Below, piece after piece: positions 1 through 9,040 of a stretch of 64,000 bases of DNA. This DNA comes from Actinocorallia sp039871655. Its GTDB lineage: Bacteria > Actinomycetota > Actinomycetes > Streptosporangiales > Streptosporangiaceae. How positions within the stretch are numbered: the first letter of the stretch is position 1; each line of letters opens with the position of its first letter. Location: contig NZ_JBDPLZ010000002.1 in NCBI RefSeq assembly GCF_039871655.1, positions 558,001 through 622,000 of the forward strand, read 5' to 3'. The notes below the pieces were generated by a model that made no database searches, had not been told where the DNA came from, and saw nothing but the letters and a program-made list of their open reading frames with translations. Made by a program: the position numbers and the translations under genes.

Positions 1-207
1 GCCGGCCCCGCAGGTCAGGGGGATCGGCTGGTAGTAGCGCAGCAGCGCGCCCACCACGATGGTGAGCAGCATGAATCCGGCGAGGGCGAGGGTCGTGAAG
101 GTGACCAGTGCCTCGGCGGGCCGGATCGGACGGGCCCAGACGGTGAGACCGAATGCTCCGATCAGGACGAGCAGAGTCGCCGTGACCAGCAGCAATGTCT
201 CCGCCAT
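1..207 (-). CDS. Membrane protein, C-terminus cut by the window edge
   Basis: This is the first 69 codons of a minus-strand gene whose ATG is at 207-205; the rest lies outside the window. The visible protein has a hydrophobic segment at about residues 4-24 and another at about 37-58, separated by a short Arg/Pro-containing loop. That fits a small integral membrane protein. Its start faces the GtrA-family gene, so the 125 bases between them must hold both promoters. I do not recognise the family, and the missing C-terminus prevents a call. Confidence 0.55.
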   Translation of the reverse strand, partial: MAETLLLVTATLLVLIGAFGLTVWARPIRPAEALVTFTTLALAGFMLLTIVVGALLRYYQPIPLTCGAG

Positions 208-332
208 ACCTCAGATTCCCTGCTAGTTTTCGGATACGTTACGTAATAGTCCGCTATATGGGACAGGAGAGTATCCGATGATCGCAGATCTTGCGGTGTA
301 TTGCTGATGTATGGGGGATTTGCTCTAGCATC

Positions 333-773
333 ATGCGGGTGCGTCGTTACCGGAAGTTGATCGGTGAGCTGGCCCGATTCGGCAGTGTCGGAGTGTTGTG
401 CGTGGCGGTGAACATCGCCCTGTACAACCTGCTGCGCTTCGGGCTGGAGATCGAGTCGCTGACCTCCAATGCCCTGGCCATGGTCGTTTCGACGAGCATC
501 GGTTATGTGGCTAACCGTTACTGGACATTCCGCGAGAGCGACGAGAGCGGGATGGCCCGGGAGTATGTGCTTTTCTTCGTTCTCAACGGTGTCGGATTCG
601 TGATAACGGAGGCCGTCCTGTGGCTGGCCCACTACGCGGGGTTCGACGGCGAGTTGACGTCGAACGCCGCGCTGCTGGTGGGCATCGGGCTGGCGACGGT
701 ATTCCGCTACTGGGGCTACAAACGCTGGGTCTTTCGCGAAAGCGCGGCGGAAGAGCCGGTGAAGGTCGGGTGA
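333..773 (+). CDS. GtrA-family membrane protein
   Basis: The 146-residue product has about four hydrophobic segments, the family hallmark near the N-terminus (ELARFGSVGVLCVAVN) and the paired signature NRYWTFRES and FRYWGYKRWVF. GtrA proteins are small four-helix membrane proteins linked to export of sugars or lipid-linked sugars for cell-surface polysaccharide. The frame is open back to an ATG at 291, but the ATG at 333 puts the conserved RFG segment at the usual distance from the N-terminus, so I prefer it; no strong ribosome-binding site decides the point. The substrate cannot be inferred from context. Confidence 0.85.
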   Translation: MRVRRYRKLIGELARFGSVGVLCVAVNIALYNLLRFGLEIESLTSNALAMVVSTSIGYVANRYWTFRESDESGMAREYVLFFVLNGVGFVITEAVLWLAHYAGFDGELTSNAALLVGIGLATVFRYWGYKRWVFRESAAEEPVKVG

Positions 774-798
774 GGCCGGTGGCCGGATCCGGAGAGCA

Positions 799-831
799 CG
801 AGGTCCCGGGGAGAACCTCCCCGGGACCTCG
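799..831. terminator. Bidirectional intrinsic terminator
   Basis: A perfect 14-bp stem (799-812 with 818-831) with a 5-base loop lies between the convergent GtrA gene and the protease-inhibitor gene. It has no T-tract on the plus side. Confidence 0.75.
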
Positions 832-845
832 CTTCGGTGGTGCCT

Positions 846-1103
846 CTATCGCTTGAGCAGGTGGCCGACGAGCTCCCGCAGGGGCCCGGTCAGCTGGGAC
901 TCGCTCACGGTCGCCGTCCTGCCGCCGAGGTCGATCTCATAGACGAACCTGTCGTTCCCCTCGTGCTCCCCGTGCCGGGGCGGCAGCGAGTCCAGGTCGC
1001 TCCGGGAGACCAGGGCCTCCAGCGCGGGGTCCTCGGCGGTGTCGGCCTCCGCCCGCCGTTCGATCCCGGCGAACCCGCCCGAACGCACTACGCTCACTCT
1101 CAT
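846..1103 (-). CDS. Emfourin-like inhibitor of the upstream M4 protease
   Basis: This 85-residue protein has no signal peptide. It opens with MRVSVVRSGGFAGIERR and contains the paired features FVYEIDLGGRTATV and LTGPLRELVGHLL, which match the emfourin family. Emfourins are small cytoplasmic proteins that inhibit protealysin-like M4 metalloproteases and are encoded next to them. Its ATG (1103-1101) overlaps the protease stop in an ATGA arrangement, so translation is probably coupled and inhibitor is made with the protease. The call rests on the sequence pattern plus the diagnostic neighbour. Confidence 0.82.
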   Translation of the reverse strand: MRVSVVRSGGFAGIERRAEADTAEDPALEALVSRSDLDSLPPRHGEHEGNDRFVYEIDLGGRTATVSESQLTGPLRELVGHLLKR

Positions 1104-2137
1104 GCCGTGACGCCTACCCCGCTCCAGGCGGCGCGTACCGCCTGCTGTTCGGTGCTCTCCTCCCCGTAGCGGGTGCCGGCGAGTTTGACGGTGGCCGCCG
1201 CGAAGCCCGCGAAGTCCGTGTCGGGATAGAGCAGGTCGCTGGTGAGGGTGTCGTACCAGATCCGTCCGGCGCGCTCCCAGGAGTACCCGCCCAGGGCGGA
1301 GGCCAGGAGGTGGAAGGCCCGGTTGGGGATGCCCGAGTTGATGTGGACGCCGCCGTTGTCCCGGGGGGTGCGCACGTAGCCGTCCATATGGCCGGGCTGC
1401 GGGTCCTTCCCGAGCTCTGGGTCGTCGTAGGCGGTGCCCGGCTCCTTCATGGAACGCAGCGCCACCCCGGCGACGGACGGGCCGAACAGCCCCTCGCCGA
1501 TCAGCCAGTCGGCCTCCTGCGCGGTCTGGCCCAGATGGAACTGCTTGACCATCGAGCCCATGACGTCGGACATCGACTCGTTGAGCGCGCCGGGCTGCCC
1601 GTAGTAGGCGAGGTTCGCGGTGTGCTGGGTGACGCCGTGGGCCAGTTCGTGGGCGGTGACGTCCAGCGGCCCGGTGAAGGACAGGAACAGCCGTCCGTCG
1701 CCGTCCCCGTAGACCATCTGCTCGCCGTTCCAGAAGGCGTTGTCGTAGTCGACCCCGTAATGGACGGTGGAGACCATCTCCATGCCGTCGTTGTCGATGG
1801 AGTTGTGGTCGTAGACGTCCTCGAAGAAGCGGAAGGTCACGCCCAGCCAGTCGTAGGCGTCGTCGGCGGCCTTGTCCCCGGTGGCCGCGCCGCCCTCGCT
1901 CCGGACGGTCCGGCCCGGCAGCTCCTCCCGGCGCCCGGCGTCCTTGACGGTGCGCCGCGGCTCGTCGCGGGCCCCGTTGCCCGAACGCCGGACCTGGACC
2001 AGCTCCCGTTCGGTGCGGTTGGCGGCGTCGAGGCCGAGCGTGCGGACGGCCCGGGCCCTCGTCGCCGGGTCCGCGGTGTTCGCCACGATCCGCTCGAGAA
2101 GGTGCGGAGGAACGATCGTGCATCTCATGGTGCTCAT
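1100..2137 (-). CDS. Protealysin-like M4 (thermolysin family) metalloprotease
   Basis: The 345-residue protein has the M4 zinc site: HELAH at about residues 163-167, the downstream Glu ligand in NESMSDVMG, and the catalytic His in GGVHINSGIPNRAF. It lacks a secretion signal and the long thermolysin propeptide. Instead the N-terminus carries the short PPHLLERI segment typical of protealysin-like proteases, which suggests a cytoplasmic or non-classically released enzyme. The ATG at 2137 has a GGAG eight bases upstream; ATG 2128 is an alternative. It overlaps the inhibitor gene by four bases, forming a two-gene protease/antiprotease operon. Confidence 0.9.
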   Translation of the reverse strand: MSTMRCTIVPPHLLERIVANTADPATRARAVRTLGLDAANRTERELVQVRRSGNGARDEPRRTVKDAGRREELPGRTVRSEGGAATGDKAADDAYDWLGVTFRFFEDVYDHNSIDNDGMEMVSTVHYGVDYDNAFWNGEQMVYGDGDGRLFLSFTGPLDVTAHELAHGVTQHTANLAYYGQPGALNESMSDVMGSMVKQFHLGQTAQEADWLIGEGLFGPSVAGVALRSMKEPGTAYDDPELGKDPQPGHMDGYVRTPRDNGGVHINSGIPNRAFHLLASALGGYSWERAGRIWYDTLTSDLLYPDTDFAGFAAATVKLAGTRYGEESTEQQAVRAAWSGVGVTA

Positions 2138-2349
2138 CGTGTCACTCCGCGTGCCGATCGGGCGGGACATCCTCGCGCTGCTTCACTGCCCTTTCCGACA
2201 CCGATGAGACCGTCAAAGCCCGGCAAAGTGGTGTATCTCACACCTGTGACGGCTGTTGGGCAGCGGCCACCGGCACGCACGAGGACAGCCCCCTGCGTCG
2301 TCGGCATGGTGACCGCCTTGGCACACCGGGCATGCGGGACAATGGAGGG

Positions 2350-3144
2350 GTGACGGTCTACCGCGACGAAGGCATCGTGCTGCGCACCCAGAAACTGGGC
2401 GAGGCGGACCGGATCATCACCGTGCTGACCCGACGTACCGGGCGGATCCGGGCGGTGGCCAAGGGCGTGCGCAAGACGAGGTCGAAGTTCGGCGCCCGGC
2501 TGGAGCCGTTCACCCATGTGGACCTCCAGCTGTACGAGCGCCGCTCGCTGGATCTGATCACCCAGGCCGAGACGCTGCGGCCGTACGGCGAGCCGCTGGT
2601 CAGCGACTACCCCCGCTACACCGCGGGCACGGCCATGCTGGAGACCGCCGAGAAGCTCACCGCGGAGGAGAGGGAACCCTCGCTGCGGCAGTTCCTGCTG
2701 CTGGTCGGCGGCCTGCGCACGCTGTGCGAGCGGTCCCACGAGCCCCGGCTGGTGCTGGACGCCTTCCTGCTGCGCTCTCTGTCGGTGGCCGGCTGGGCCC
2801 CCGCCCTGGACGAGTGCGCGCGTTGCGGCGGCCGGGCCGGGATCCGCGGGTTCGCCATCCCGGCCGGCGGCGCGATCTGCCTCGCCTGCCGGGTGCCGGG
2901 CTCGGCCACCCCCGCGCCCGAGACGTTCACGCTGATGCTGGCGCTGCTGCGCGGCGAGTGGGACCTCGCGGACGCCAGTCAGGACCGGCACCGCGTAGAG
3001 TGCAGCGGCCTCGTGGCCGCCTACCTGCAGTGGCATCTCGAACACGGGATCCGTTCACTGCGCCACGTCGAGAGGAGCAAGAGTGAAGTTCCGCGCACCG
3101 GACCCGCACCCGAGCGGGGCCAAGCCACCGGAACTGCCCCGTGA
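2350..3144 (+). CDS. recO: DNA repair protein RecO
   Basis: RecO loads RecA onto SSB-coated single-stranded DNA in the RecFOR recombination pathway. The product begins MTVYRDEGIVLRTQKLGEAD, the usual N-terminal OB-fold opening, and carries the four-cysteine zinc motif CARCGG ... CLAC at about residues 155-180. The GTG at 2350 aligns with family N-termini better than the in-frame ATG at 2332. A GACAAT hexamer at 2338-2343 lies six bases before this GTG, so the mRNA may be leaderless. The 3' end overlaps uppS by 62 bases; the recO-uppS pairing is common in actinobacteria. Confidence 0.93.
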   Translation: MTVYRDEGIVLRTQKLGEADRIITVLTRRTGRIRAVAKGVRKTRSKFGARLEPFTHVDLQLYERRSLDLITQAETLRPYGEPLVSDYPRYTAGTAMLETAEKLTAEEREPSLRQFLLLVGGLRTLCERSHEPRLVLDAFLLRSLSVAGWAPALDECARCGGRAGIRGFAIPAGGAICLACRVPGSATPAPETFTLMLALLRGEWDLADASQDRHRVECSGLVAAYLQWHLEHGIRSLRHVERSKSEVPRTGPAPERGQATGTAP

Positions 3145-3865
3145 GCTGATCCCCAGGCACGTCGCCATCGTCATGGACGGCAACGGCCGCTGGGCCAAGG
3201 AGCGCGGCCTGCCCCGCACCGAGGGGCACAGGCGGGGTGAGTTCTCGCTCTTCGACGTGATCGAGGGCGCGATCGAGCTGGGCGTCCCCTACCTGTCGAC
3301 GTACGCGTTCTCCACCGAGAACTGGCGGCGCTCGCCCGAGGAGGTGCGCTTCCTCATGGGCTTCAACCGGGACGTGATCAGGCGGCGCCGCGACCAGCTC
3401 AACGAGATGGGCGTCCGGGTCGTGTGGGCGGGGCGCAAGCCGAAGTTGTGGCGCTCGGTGATCAAGGAGCTGGAGGACGCCGAGCGGATGACCGTCCGCA
3501 ACGACGTGCTGACCCTGCAGTTCTGCGTCAACTACGGCGGCCGGGCCGAGCTGGCGGACGCGATGGCGGCGATCGGCCGGGACGTCAAGGCCGGGAAGAT
3601 CAACCCGGACAAGATCACCGAAAAGACGATCTCCAAGTACCTCTACCAGCCGCAGGTCCCGGACGTCGATCTCTTCCTGCGCCCGTCGGGGGAGCAGCGC
3701 ACGTCCAATTTCCTGCTGTGGCAGTCGGCCTACGCTGAAATGGTGTTCCAGGACACGCTCTGGCCCGATTTCGACAGGCGGCACCTGTGGTACGCCTGCG
3801 AAGTGTTCGCCAGCCGTGACCGGCGTTACGGAGGGGCGATCCCGAATCCGGTCCCGACGAATTAA
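3083..3865 (+). CDS. uppS: Isoprenyl transferase (cis-prenyl diphosphate synthase)
   Basis: This enzyme condenses isopentenyl diphosphate in cis onto an allylic diphosphate, supplying polyprenyl phosphate carriers for peptidoglycan and wall polymers. The 260-residue protein has all the family signatures: HVAIVMDGNGRWA with the catalytic Asp, the GHRRG segment, STYAFSTENWRR, NYGGR and the C-terminal DLFLRPSGEQRTSNFLLWQ. The GTG start at 3083 follows GAGAGGAG with good spacing and lies inside the recO 3' end, so translation is likely coupled to recO. Final chain length cannot be read from the sequence. Confidence 0.94.
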   Translation: MKFRAPDPHPSGAKPPELPRELIPRHVAIVMDGNGRWAKERGLPRTEGHRRGEFSLFDVIEGAIELGVPYLSTYAFSTENWRRSPEEVRFLMGFNRDVIRRRRDQLNEMGVRVVWAGRKPKLWRSVIKELEDAERMTVRNDVLTLQFCVNYGGRAELADAMAAIGRDVKAGKINPDKITEKTISKYLYQPQVPDVDLFLRPSGEQRTSNFLLWQSAYAEMVFQDTLWPDFDRRHLWYACEVFASRDRRYGGAIPNPVPTN

Positions 3866-3896
3866 CGCAAAGGTGGGTTTGGCGGGGAACTCAGTG

Positions 3897-3914
3897 GGAA
3901 CTGTCATAAGTTCC
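3897..3914. promoter_or_regulatory. Inverted repeat before the septum-formation-like gene
   Basis: GGAACT and AGTTCC form a 6-6-6 inverted repeat directly upstream of a TAAGGT -10-like hexamer (3918-3923) that is eight bases from the next ATG. It may be an operator or the upstream part of an alternative-sigma promoter, since GGAAC also resembles an ECF -35 element. Confidence 0.4.
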
Positions 3915-3931
3915 TTGTAAGGTGCCGAGCC

Positions 3932-4684
3932 ATGAGCTACCCCCCGCAGTACGGCCCTCAGGGGCAACCGCCCTACCAGCCCGGGCCGCCGCAGGGCCCG
4001 GGCTACCCGCAGGCCCCGGGTTATCCGCCGGCTGCGGGTTACCCGCAGGCTCCGGGCCACCCCCAGACCCCGCCGCCGTTCGGGGCGCCGCAGCCCCCGC
4101 CCGGCAACGTCTTCGCGCCTCCCCCTCCGGGCCCGCCGAAGAGCAACAAGGGTCCTCTCGCGGGCTGTCTCGGCCTGGTGGGCGTGGCGGTGGTCGTCAT
4201 CGCCATCAAGGTCGTCTTCGGCCTGGCGAGCAACGGCGCCTCCGAGGCGATCAAGGACCTCGACAGCCCCGACCGGACCACCAACGGCGAGATCACCGAC
4301 TCCGGCAACCTGGACCCGCTGAAGCTGCAGGTCGGCGACTGCTACCACAACGGCATCTCCAGCGTGGACACCACCGAGACGGTCCACAACATCGACGCCA
4401 TCCCCTGCACGGAACGCCACAACGCCCAGGTCATCAGCGAGACCACGATGAGCGGCGTCTATCCGACGGCCACGCAGTTCGTCGACAAGTGCTCCGAGGA
4501 GGCCAAGACCTGGGCCGGCCGCTACAGCACGGCCTACCGGGCACTGGAGCAGCGCGACCCGAACTTCACGGTGTCGGCCTTCTTCCCGCTGAGCGCGCAG
4601 TGGAGCTCCACCGGGCCCAACCGGATCACCTGCAGCCTGGTCAGCTCCACCGGGGATCTGGGCGACAAGCTGCCCACCCTCTGA
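3932..4684 (+). CDS. Membrane-anchored septum-formation-domain protein
   Basis: The first 75 residues are rich in Pro, Gly, Gln and Tyr with repeated GYPQ-type units. A single membrane segment (about 77-98, GCLGLVGVAVVVIAIKVVF) follows, then an external domain. That domain opens VGDCYH and has cysteines in PCTERHNAQV, VDKCSEE and ITCSL, the pattern of the Septum_form family found in actinobacteria. The layout suggests a cytoplasmic disordered tail and an extracytoplasmic disulphide-bonded domain. The exact role is not established. An 18-base inverted repeat and a strong terminator bracket it as a single-gene transcript. Confidence 0.75.
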   Translation: MSYPPQYGPQGQPPYQPGPPQGPGYPQAPGYPPAAGYPQAPGHPQTPPPFGAPQPPPGNVFAPPPPGPPKSNKGPLAGCLGLVGVAVVVIAIKVVFGLASNGASEAIKDLDSPDRTTNGEITDSGNLDPLKLQVGDCYHNGISSVDTTETVHNIDAIPCTERHNAQVISETTMSGVYPTATQFVDKCSEEAKTWAGRYSTAYRALEQRDPNFTVSAFFPLSAQWSSTGPNRITCSLVSSTGDLGDKLPTL

Positions 4685-4700
4685 CCCGACCCGGAAAGTA

Positions 4701-4734
4701 AAAAGCCGCCTCCCGCCGGAGGCGGCTTTTTCTT
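4701..4734. terminator. Strong intrinsic terminator
   Basis: A perfect 13-bp stem (4701-4713 with 4718-4730, loop CGCC) has A-run and T-run flanks, so it can serve both the plus gene ending at 4684 and the minus osmC gene. Confidence 0.92.
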
Positions 4735-4782
4735 TACCTTTTTTACGGCCGGAGTCAGGCCCTTGTCATCGAGTGAGTTCCG

Positions 4783-5208
4783 TCATATCAGTGATGCGTC
4801 GAGGGTGATCTCCGTGCCGGTCAGCGCCCGGCTCACCGGGCACTCCTCCTTGGCCTTTCCGGCGGCCTGTGCGAACTGATCGGCGCTCATTCCCGGCGCC
4901 GATCCCCGGACGATCAGATGGATCCCGGTGATGCCCTCGCCCGGTTGGAACGTCACGTCGGCCGTGGTGTCCAGGTGCTCGGGCGGGCTGCCGGCCTGGG
5001 CCAGGACGTTGGAGAGGGCCATCGAGAAACAGGCGGAGTGGGCTGCGGCGATGAGCTCCTCCGGACTGGTGCGCCCGTTCGGCGACTCGGCCCGCGACGG
5101 CCAGTCGACCTCGAACCTGCCCAGCTTCGAGGACTCCAGCGAGGCGGTGCCCTGCCCGCCGAAGAGCGGGCCTTCCCAGTGCGTGGAGGCGGTACGGGTA
5201 GTTGCCAT
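4783..5208 (-). CDS. osmC: OsmC-family peroxiredoxin
   Basis: OsmC proteins are thiol peroxidases that reduce organic hydroperoxides. The 141-residue length is typical. The two redox cysteines are in the expected contexts: AAHSACFSMAL at about residue 60 and EECPVSRAL at about residue 124. The conserved SPEELIAAAHS helix is intact. It starts with MATTRTASTHWEGPL and is transcribed alone toward the shared terminator at 4701-4734. OsmC rather than Ohr is favoured by the SPEEL and CPVSRAL wording, though the two groups are close. Confidence 0.88.
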   Translation of the reverse strand: MATTRTASTHWEGPLFGGQGTASLESSKLGRFEVDWPSRAESPNGRTSPEELIAAAHSACFSMALSNVLAQAGSPPEHLDTTADVTFQPGEGITGIHLIVRGSAPGMSADQFAQAAGKAKEECPVSRALTGTEITLDASLI

Positions 5209-5524
5209 GACCTGATCTTACTTCGCTTTCTGATCTTTCCGAGTTGGCGGTAAGTCCTATCACGTAAGGGTTACAGGGGCATTTGCATACCGGTCGAGAC
5301 CCTCTGTTTGGGGGTTTCTTGACACATATGGTTAACTGGGGGCAATCCAGGCAATGGGGAGGCAATGCCAGCCTCATCCAGGCCTCCACGGAAGCGATTC
5401 GAGATCGCTTAGGCACCGCGTCGTATGCCCGAGAGCACGACCGCATCGAGTGCCGGTCCCAGACGGCGTCCCACCAGTACAGAGCCGTTCCGGGACGCCC
5501 TGTCCACCGAGCAAAGGATTCGTG
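5209..5524 (+). promoter_or_regulatory. Structured leader region of the RlpA-like gene
   Basis: This 316-base gap between divergent genes holds a TTGACA hexamer (5319-5324), three direct copies of GGCAAT (5341-5346, 5350-5355, 5361-5366) and a 7-bp hairpin (5392-5398 with 5404-5410, loop TCGAG). No convincing -10 follows the TTGACA. The repeats and hairpin could be regulator sites or a cis-acting RNA. I could not match them to the c-di-AMP riboswitch class that often precedes wall-hydrolase genes. Confidence 0.4.
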
Positions 5525-6163
5525 TTGCAGAAGCGTGCCCTCACCCTGTCCCTGGTCGGCGCCACCGCTCTCGCCGCCCTGTCCACCGGCGTCGTGGCGA
5601 ACTCCGACGCCATCTCCCAGGCCGCCAACACCGTCGCCGCTCCCCGGCAGGGCGCCCCCGCCGCGGCCCTCACCGAGGCCGCCACCCCGCAGGCCGCCAC
5701 GGCCGACCGCAAGGCCGACACCAAGAAGGCCGAGGAGACCAAGAAGCAGGTGGCGGAGAAGAAGGCCAAGGCCCTCTACGCCGGCACCACCACCGCGTCC
5801 TACTTCTGGGACGACGGCTCGGGCGTCAACGGCGACACCGGCGCCCCCGCGGGCGGCAAGCCCATGCAGAAGGGCCTCTTCGCCTCCCCGTCGTGGCCGC
5901 TGCACACCAAGGTGAAGGTCACCTACAACGGACGCTCCGTCACCGGCTTCGTCGGCGACCGCGGCCCCGGCGAGCCGTCCCACCGCGGGGTCATGCTCGA
6001 CCTGGACACCTACACGTTCCGGTACCTGTTCGACGGCAAGAAGCCCAAGAGCAAGTACAACGCCGGTGTCGGCGCCGGCCACCTCAAAGGCGTGAAGTAC
6101 GAGGTCGTCCAGTGGGGCAAGGGCGCGGGCAAGAAGGGCGCTCCGCAGCCCTTCGGCAGCTGA
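5525..6163 (+). CDS. Secreted RlpA-like double-psi beta-barrel protein
   Basis: The 212-residue product starts with a signal peptide (QKRALTLSLVGATALAALSTGVVA), then a low-complexity Ala/Lys linker with charged coiled-coil character (about 50-85). A C-terminal barrel domain (about 90-210) has the RlpA-type segment VTYNGRSVTGFVGDRGPGEP followed by HRGVMLDLD. RlpA-like domains bind or cleave peptidoglycan. The conserved Asp in VGDRGP is present, but enzymatic activity is not assured. The TTG at 5525 has AAAGGA six bases upstream; GTG 5522 is the alternative. The frame is open further upstream, but that part lacks protein-like features. Confidence 0.72.
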   Translation: MQKRALTLSLVGATALAALSTGVVANSDAISQAANTVAAPRQGAPAAALTEAATPQAATADRKADTKKAEETKKQVAEKKAKALYAGTTTASYFWDDGSGVNGDTGAPAGGKPMQKGLFASPSWPLHTKVKVTYNGRSVTGFVGDRGPGEPSHRGVMLDLDTYTFRYLFDGKKPKSKYNAGVGAGHLKGVKYEVVQWGKGAGKKGAPQPFGS

Positions 6164-6198
6164 CCCGGGCGGGGCTCCACGGAGAACCCCCCAAGAGC

Positions 6199-6242
6199 GG
6201 CAAGGGAAAAGCCCCGGCGAGAGCCGGGGCTTTTCCCTTGCC
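6199..6242. terminator. Bidirectional intrinsic terminator
   Basis: A 20-bp perfect stem (6199-6218 with 6223-6242) with a GAGA loop and AAAA/TTTT inside the stem lies between the convergent RlpA-like and glyS genes. Confidence 0.9.
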
Positions 6243-6266
6243 CGAAGACCGCCCGAGGCGGGCTGG

Positions 6267-7655
<1,389 letters not shown>

Positions 7656-7775
7656 GAGTATGTCTCCAGCAAGAAACCCCGGTAATTGACGGTTTTGAGT
7701 CTAGGGCACAAGGGTAGACGGCCACGTCTGTTAACCCTCGGCGTCGGGTAACGGTCTGCCGTGCGGCCGTGACTT

Positions 7776-8591
7776 TCAGTAGACGGGGCCGTCGACGAAG
7801 TTGCTGTCGACCTTCATCCTGACCCCGCCGTGCTCCTCGAAGTGGCCTCCCCGGTACTGCTTGATCCGCTGGTGGTCGTACCAGAGGTCGTCGGGCACGT
7901 ACCGGTCGTCGCCGTAGGGCTCGGGTTCGCCGTCCCAGCGGGCGTACCAGATGGCGTGCGGCCGGGTGATCCCCTCGGCCCGGGCCAGGTCGCGGATGCC
8001 GCTGGCGGCGCTGCTGTAGACGCCGGACAGGTAGCCGAGCTCGTCCAGGGTGGTGCTCCAGGCGTCGAGGAAGGCCAGGACCGCGTCCCGGCAGGAGCGG
8101 TCGCGGCTCTTGTAGGCCTCCATGTCGTAGTAGATCGGCTGCCCTTCGGGGATCCCGAGCCGCTGGGCCTGGAGCACGGCCCGCACGGCCTCGTCCGCGC
8201 CGCGCTCGAACGCCCGGTCGGCGGCGAACCGGTGGCGGAAGCGGGTGCAGGGGGCCTGGGGGCCCACATAGGTGGGGATCAGCCGGTAGCCGATCCGCCG
8301 GACCGCCCTGACCCACTCGGGGGTCAGATGGGGCTGCTCGCAGCTGCGGGCGGCTCCGCCGATGTAGATGTTGGCGACCGAGTAGGCCTGCCGCCAGGCC
8401 CGCATCGTGCTCAGGGGAGGGGCCGCGCAGGTGTCGAAGCCGTGCCCCGAGGCCCAGGCCTGGTGCTGGCCGCGCGGAGGGGAGATCGCGCGTTCGGCGG
8501 GACGCCCGGGGGAGGGGGCGGCGACGGCGGAGGCGCAGGGCACAACGATGGCGAGGCTGAGCAGACCGAGGGCGAGCACGACTCGGGGCAT
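7776..8591 (-). CDS. Secreted DUF1906 (glycoside-hydrolase-like) protein
   Basis: The 271-residue protein has an N-terminal signal peptide (PRVVLALGLLSLAIVVPCASAVAA) and then a TIM-barrel-like domain of the DUF1906/Rv2525c family. Its typical words are GHGFDTCAAPPLSTMRAW, IYIGGAARSC, LIPTYVG, IYYDMEAY and GVYSS, with NFVDG at the end. Family members resemble GH25-like hydrolases and are secreted, often by Tat. The acidic residues in YYDME could be catalytic, but the family's substrate is unknown. The gene is monocistronic on the minus strand, downstream of an ABM-like gene. Confidence 0.82.
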   Translation of the reverse strand: MPRVVLALGLLSLAIVVPCASAVAAPSPGRPAERAISPPRGQHQAWASGHGFDTCAAPPLSTMRAWRQAYSVANIYIGGAARSCEQPHLTPEWVRAVRRIGYRLIPTYVGPQAPCTRFRHRFAADRAFERGADEAVRAVLQAQRLGIPEGQPIYYDMEAYKSRDRSCRDAVLAFLDAWSTTLDELGYLSGVYSSAASGIRDLARAEGITRPHAIWYARWDGEPEPYGDDRYVPDDLWYDHQRIKQYRGGHFEEHGGVRMKVDSNFVDGPVY

Positions 8592-8664
8592 CGACGTCCT
8601 TCCGGTGATCGGGTGAGGCGTTGATCACCGGACGGAGGCCCGGGTAAACGGCCTGCTCAAAGCT

Positions 8665-8952
8665 TTACCCCGGCTTGACCACCTCGTAGGCGCCCGGCTC
8701 GTCGATGGCCAGGGCGGACAAGGGTATGAAAGCCATCCGGACTTCGTAGGCGCCCAAAGCACGGCGGTAGTAGCCTGCACCCTCCCATTCGGTGACCAGC
8801 GCCCACAGATCCGGTTCGTCCACGCAGCGGCCGAGCCTGCCGTAGCGGAATCCGGCGGAGGACTCCAGCGCTGCGAGGACGGGCTCGATCCTGGCCTGGA
8901 AGTCGTCGGCCTCGGGGCCTTGGGGGACGCGGTAGCGGGTAATGGCGATCAC
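8665..8952 (-). CDS. Small ABM-like (dimeric alpha-beta barrel) protein
   Basis: From the GTG at 8952 the product is 95 residues, MIAITRYRVPQG onward. It has the length and pattern of antibiotic-biosynthesis-monooxygenase-like barrels: a first strand, a helix DDFQARIEPVLAALESSAGF, then LWALVTEWEGAGYYRRAL. Family members form ferredoxin-like dimers and act as cofactor-free oxygenases or haem enzymes; others are non-catalytic. AGGAT six bases upstream supports this GTG over the longer ATG at 9012, which would run across the Zur box. The function is uncertain. Confidence 0.6.
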   Translation of the reverse strand: MIAITRYRVPQGPEADDFQARIEPVLAALESSAGFRYGRLGRCVDEPDLWALVTEWEGAGYYRRALGAYEVRMAFIPLSALAIDEPGAYEVVKPG

Positions 8953-9006
8953 AAGGCCATCCTGGCATCCGGGGTCCGGTCCCGGGACGGATGATCTTAC
9001 CGGTTT

Positions 9007-9021
9007 TGACAATCATTTTCA
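9007..9021. promoter_or_regulatory. Zur box upstream of znuA
   Basis: TGACAAT-C-ATTTTCA is a 7-1-7 inverted repeat with one mismatch. It closely matches the AT-rich Zur consensus (TGAAAAT-G-ATTTTCA) and lies 20 bases before znuA. The zur gene at the end of the same operon supports the assignment. Confidence 0.85.
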
Positions 9022-9040
9022 TTTTCGTCATCATGGAGCC

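Noticed and set aside
5209..5524. Cyclic di-AMP (ydaO-type) riboswitch
   Set aside because: The leader is long enough and the gene class is right, but I could not find the conserved core segments.
7656..7775. T-box or other leader RNA before glyS
   Set aside because: The 120-base gap is short and holds no T-box sequence or specifier stem that I can see.
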